Positions 56,231 through 60,000 of a DNA stretch of 60,000 nucleotides are shown here, one piece after another. The notes beneath the pieces were generated by a model that was not told where the DNA came from, did no database searches, and saw nothing but the letters and a program-made list of their open reading frames with translations. The position numbers were made by a program, and so were the translations under genes. How positions within the stretch are numbered: the stretch's first letter is position 1; each line of letters opens with the position of its first letter. The DNA comes from Adiantum capillus-veneris (taxonomy: Eukaryota; Streptophyta; Polypodiopsida; Polypodiales; Pteridaceae). The DNA is taken from contig CM043957.1 in the NCBI GenBank assembly GCA_014529385.2, positions 82,679,881 to 82,739,880 of the forward strand, written 5' to 3'.

Positions 56231-57172
56231 ACACCATTAGCCTTCTCCACCAAACCATTTGATTGTGGGTAGTATGGTGTGCTATGACGATGTAGAATGT
56301 GAAGCTCTTCACAAACTTTTGTGAGCAAGCCCTTCCTAAACCCTGGAAAACCCTGGACCATTATCAGAAACAATCTCCAAAGGTGTGCCAAATCTGCAAC
56401 AAATGTGATTGTACACAAACTTGCTAACTGTCCTCTCATTCACTCTTGCCACACTTTGAGCTTCCACCCACCTAGTCATATAGTCTACAGCCACTAGAAT
56501 GTAGAGTTTACCATTTTTTGTCCTAGGCAGAGGACCCATAGCATCAATGCCCCACTTTTCAAAGGGTCCATTTGCAAGCACTATTTGCCTCGGGCCATGC
56601 ACCAACCTTCTATTTCCATTTATCTGACAATTGTGACAGCTTTTACACCAATGTTGAACATCCACATGCAAGCTTGGCCAAACATACCCCGCAAGCAAAA
56701 TCTTTTTCACAGTTGATTCTTGGGCAAAATGACCACCACATGCCTCTTCATGCAAACCTTTTAGAATGGCTGGAATTTCCTCGATAGTTGGTACTCTTCT
56801 GCACACTTGATCCTTCCCTCTTTGATAGAGGGAGCCTTCTAGGAAGAGATAGAAACTTGCCTTCTTCATGAGTCTCCTCTTCTGAGCCTTCGTGAAGTCT
56901 TGTGGAAACTCACCCTCCAAAAGGTAGCCAATAATGGGAGCCAATGACTCCAATCCCTGGTATCTTGGTTGTTTGACAGCTGCTGCCACCATGATGACCT
57001 GCACTTCTCTCTCAACACATGTAACTGCTTGTTGTGCAAGTAAATCGGCATCTTCATTTTGTTTCCTCGGAATATGATATAGTTGCACTTCTTCAAACTG
57101 ATTAAACATCCTACGAATGGCATGAACTTTTGTCCTTAAGCTTTCATTCTTGCATGCCCAAATGCCTAAAAT
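56231..57172 (-). pseudogene. pol: Tat-type element: end of second RNase H and integrase N-terminal half
   Basis: In frame with the upstream pol ORF after a single TAG at 57173-57175. It carries HIPRKQNEDADLLAQQAV (end of the archaeal-type RNase H), then the integrase zinc finger (HEEACGGHFAQ...CKSCHNC) and core motifs WGIDAMGPLP, VSDNGPGF, HSTPYYPQSNGLVEKAN. A 10-bp tandem duplication of AAACCCTGGA (56338-56357) shifts the frame just after the second core Asp. The solo LTR then cuts the gene after the core Glu region. Confidence 0.9.
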
Positions 57173-60000
57173 CTATTTAACAATGAGAAGTGCATCTCCC
57201 TTTACCATGAGATGTTTTATCCCTTGGCCAAAGCACATCTTCAAACCATGAAGTAGTGTGTCGTATTCTGCTTCATTGTTGCTAGTTGAACCTGGTAGAT
57301 TGACCTTCTCTTTCATGACCACCTCTCCACTTGGGTTGAGCAACACTAGCCCTCCCCCTGCTTTCCCTGTGGCTCGTCGAAAAGCTCCATCAAAGAACAA
57401 GGTAAAAGCATTGGGAATACTTTTTGGTGGTGGCAATGGTAGGGTCTTTACTTGAGGCACCTTAATTTCCTTCTCATGTACCCTATAAGTGAGAATCCCT
57501 GCCAATTGTGCAAGCACACTATCTTCTACCTTGAAAGAGTATTGGAACTCTTGCAACTCCATAATCCACTTTGAGATCCTAGTACTAAGATTCATTTGAG
57601 ATGACACCCAAGGGAACAAATTTTCTGCAGTGAGAATTACAAAAGGTTTTGGTAGCAGGTAGGATCTAAACTTTCTCACCGCAAACATGAGAGAAAGCAT
57701 CATGAGTTCTGCTTCTGTGTAGTCTCTCTCCAAAGCATTCATGACCCTACTAGCAAAGTAGATGGGTCGCATCCTTGTACTGTGGGGATCTTGTTGTAGC
57801 AACACAACACCAATTGTTTCCCTTCCAACACTAGAGCTAACAAAGAATGTGTACTCCCAACAAGGAGGCATGAGTGTTGGTAGCTCTGACAAAATGACTT
57901 TAATGTTACAAAAATACTCTTCAAGCTCATCAGACCATGCAAATTCTACTTGTTGTGTCAACTTTTGCAAAGGATGAAGCAACTCCGAGGCTAAGTGAAT
58001 GAAGCGTGACATATACTTCACCTTCTGAATGAAAGAGATGACCTCCTTAAGACTCTTCGTTGATGGGAGCTCAATAAGAGCCTTTGCCTTTGAAGGATCC
58101 ACCTCAATGCCTTTATAGGAAACCTTGTGACCGAGCAAGATCACTTCATCCTCACCTATGTGGCACTTGTCGGGGTTGAGTTGACCTCCCATGTCGTAGA
58201 GCTTCTTTAAACCTTCTTCTACCCTTTGTAGATGCAATGATTTTGAGCTATAAATACAGAAATCATCAATGAACACCCTAATTGACTTTCCAAAGAATGC
58301 TTGAAACACCATATTCATGAAACGTTGGAATGTTGCAGGAGCATTTGTCAGACCAAATGGCATGACTCTAAAAGCATAACAACCCCAAGGAGTGATAAAC
58401 GTTGTTTTCAATTGATCTTCCAATGCGATACCTATTTGAAAGTAGCCTGAGTAGCCATCACACACTGTGTACTTCTCATGACCAGCTACCTCATTTAGTA
58501 TCTCATCCTGAAATGGGAGGGGAAAGTGATCTCTTTTTGTTGCCTCATTGAGTGGACGATAATCCACACACACCCTCCACTTTCCGTTTTTCTTAGGAGT
58601 GACAACAACGGGAGAGACCCACTCTGAATTCTCCACTGGATAAATGAAACCTGCTGCTAGAAGCTTTCTTACCTCCTTGAGTAAAGCCTGCTCCTTGAGT
58701 AAAGCCTTGATGACTCCTAGCCTTCGTAGCTTCTGAGCCTTAGGTGTGGCCTCTGGCTTCAACTCAATTTTGTGTTGAACAGCATCTACTCCACGCACAT
58801 CCGTGTAGTCTTTAGCAAAAAGCCTAGGAAATTTCCTTAGCACACATTTAAACTCCTCTCTTTCATCCTTTGTAAGTGTTGTAGATAGCATAACTTCTAG
58901 CATTCTTTCATCTTCCACTTTTTGGTTCTCTTGGGAACCTACCTCCTCCAAACCTTGACAAGAGGTCTCTTGGTTGGTTGGCTTAAACCTTACCCCCATG
59001 ACTTCGATGGAAGACTCCTCTTCAGTAATGTTGCCGCTACTTTCTTCTTCTGAAGTGCTATCGGTCCAACCTTCTTTCGTCTCACTTTGAGATGATTCTT
59101 CATGGAGCTCCTCTTGGCGTTGCTCCTTCATGTCAAAGACAACCTTCTTATGATTGTCGTTCCTGCAAATTAGCTTTCCACTCTCCCAATCCTGCAAAGC
59201 TCGCATTTTCATTAGCCATGGTCTCCCTAGGATAAATGGGTAACCATTTCCTTTGGTAGACATGACATAGAAATCCACTGCCTTCTTAATGCCAAAGGCC
59301 TCCACAAAAACATTTTTACAAATGCCTACGCACCTAGCCTTGCTATTGTTTGCCATCTTGACCTTAATTTCAGGTGTCTCATGGATGTGCATGCCTAGTT
59401 TTTGCATGAGTCCCTCTGTCATGATGCAAATTTGTGCACCCCCATCCACTAGACCTTTCCTAACCAATCTCCCTTTTATGTAACAATCTAGCACAGGTGT
59501 AATGTCCTCATTCATTTCAGCTTGTGCAATTTTTACAACAGGCACACTCTCTTTTACCTTTCTCCTAGTGCTAACTGCCCTTGTTAAATCCCTCCTAACT
59601 TGTGGACATAATGCAAGAAATTGAGGCCATGAGATATCAGGACCCTTACCTCTCATGTCTTTCAACAGGTTGTATGGAGCCATTCCATGTCCAAGAGGAA
59701 AGTCTTGGAGGTTGATACGACGTCGAGTCCTCTTAGCTTCCTTGGTCTCCTTTGCCTTCTTTTCTCGTCCATGGTCACTTTGTGATGTAACTCCTTCTTT
59801 CTCCTTACCTTTCCCTCGGCCACGCTTAATGCCATTTGCTTCCATGTCAACCTCTCTTGAATTTGTCCCCTCTACCACATGCACGTTTGGGTCTGGCAAA
59901 GGTGGAACTCCTTCCACTCCTTGTGGAGGTGGTCTTGCTCCATTTGGCCTTTGTATAAGCCGTGGTTGCTGACTAGTTCCTTCACCTGCATTCATCACTG
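57173..60000 (-). pseudogene. pol: Tat-type Gypsy protease, RT and two RNase H domains (partial, runs off window)
   Basis: 942 codons open to the window edge. Numbering from 59998: a basic KR-rich linker (60-95); a retropepsin-like domain with GLVDGGAQ at 182-189 (DGGA) and FILGRPWL at 255-262; a Ser/Glu-rich linker; RT about 440-625 with VCDGYSGY (Asp513) and FIDD at 576-579; then an RNase H-like domain about 710-800 in which the first motif is VSSS instead of h-D-A-S and the third is TAE instead of a D-H type, so it looks dead; then a second, archaeal-type RNase H from about 862 with FFDGA (Asp870), NNEAEY (Glu911) and GDA (Asp935). This dead-plus-new RNase H pair is the known mark of the Tat lineage. 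An 18-bp in-frame duplication stands at 58673-58708. A TAG after IVK ends the frame. Confidence 0.95.

Noticed and set aside
54778-56243. Alternative boundary of the integrase insertion with a 5-bp AGCCT repeat
   Set aside because: It gives ends without TG...CA. The shifted boundary with ACAC repeats gives proper LTR termini and resumes the conserved integrase motif cleanly.

Overview
The window looks like repeat-dominated chromosomal DNA from a plant with a large genome. I found no intact host gene, rRNA, tRNA or CRISPR array. Almost everything recognisable is retroelement: two Ty3/Gypsy elements of the non-chromovirus (Athila/Tat-like) type, two broken Ty1/Copia elements, LTR-like repeats, a Penelope-like reverse-transcriptase relic and a possible LINE ORF1 relic. 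Very long (AC)n, (CT/GA)n, C37 and G33 tracts are everywhere. The mix suggests a seed-free land plant, most likely a fern. That is inference from style, not a marker gene.

Layout. 1-1790: Penelope-like relic, plus strand. 2522-3842, 9950-10904, 32681-34126 and 48835-50135: four copies of one dispersed LTR-like repeat carrying an array of CCAAT boxes. 10905-14380: decayed Copia element, minus strand, integrase core deleted. 16842-17277 and 30805-31960: two halves of one decayed multicopy gene, split by a Gypsy insertion. 17283-30799: a 13.5 kb Gypsy element on the minus strand with both LTRs (about 1.3% different), a perfect 5-bp target duplication, PBS, PPT, gag, protease, pol and extra 3' ORFs. 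36250-38875: solo LTR of the second Gypsy family. 41500-42160: LINE ORF1-like relic. 42795-44230: second Copia fragment. 44780-47160: unidentified decayed coding stretch. 50545-51400: satellite-like array of about 165-bp units. 51421-60000: 3' LTR, PPT and pol of a Tat-type Gypsy element with two RNase H domains. Its integrase is split by a 1,460-bp solo LTR, and its 5' part runs off the window.

Most notable. The 13.5 kb Gypsy element has a normal-position protease-like domain (DGGA instead of DTGA/DSGA) and a second retropepsin-like domain (DTGA, LGR) downstream of integrase. The second domain is in the pol frame behind a single UGA codon and is followed by five W-x-P-[KR] motifs. A further 140-codon ORF lies beyond it. 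I know of no described lineage with this layout.

Two regulatory-looking patterns also stand out. One is a CCAAT/ATTGG array kept in three of the dispersed repeat copies. The other is a small hairpin near the LTR 3' end, kept in three LTRs with a compensatory base-pair change.

All gene calls come from reading translations and motifs by eye. No database search was possible.
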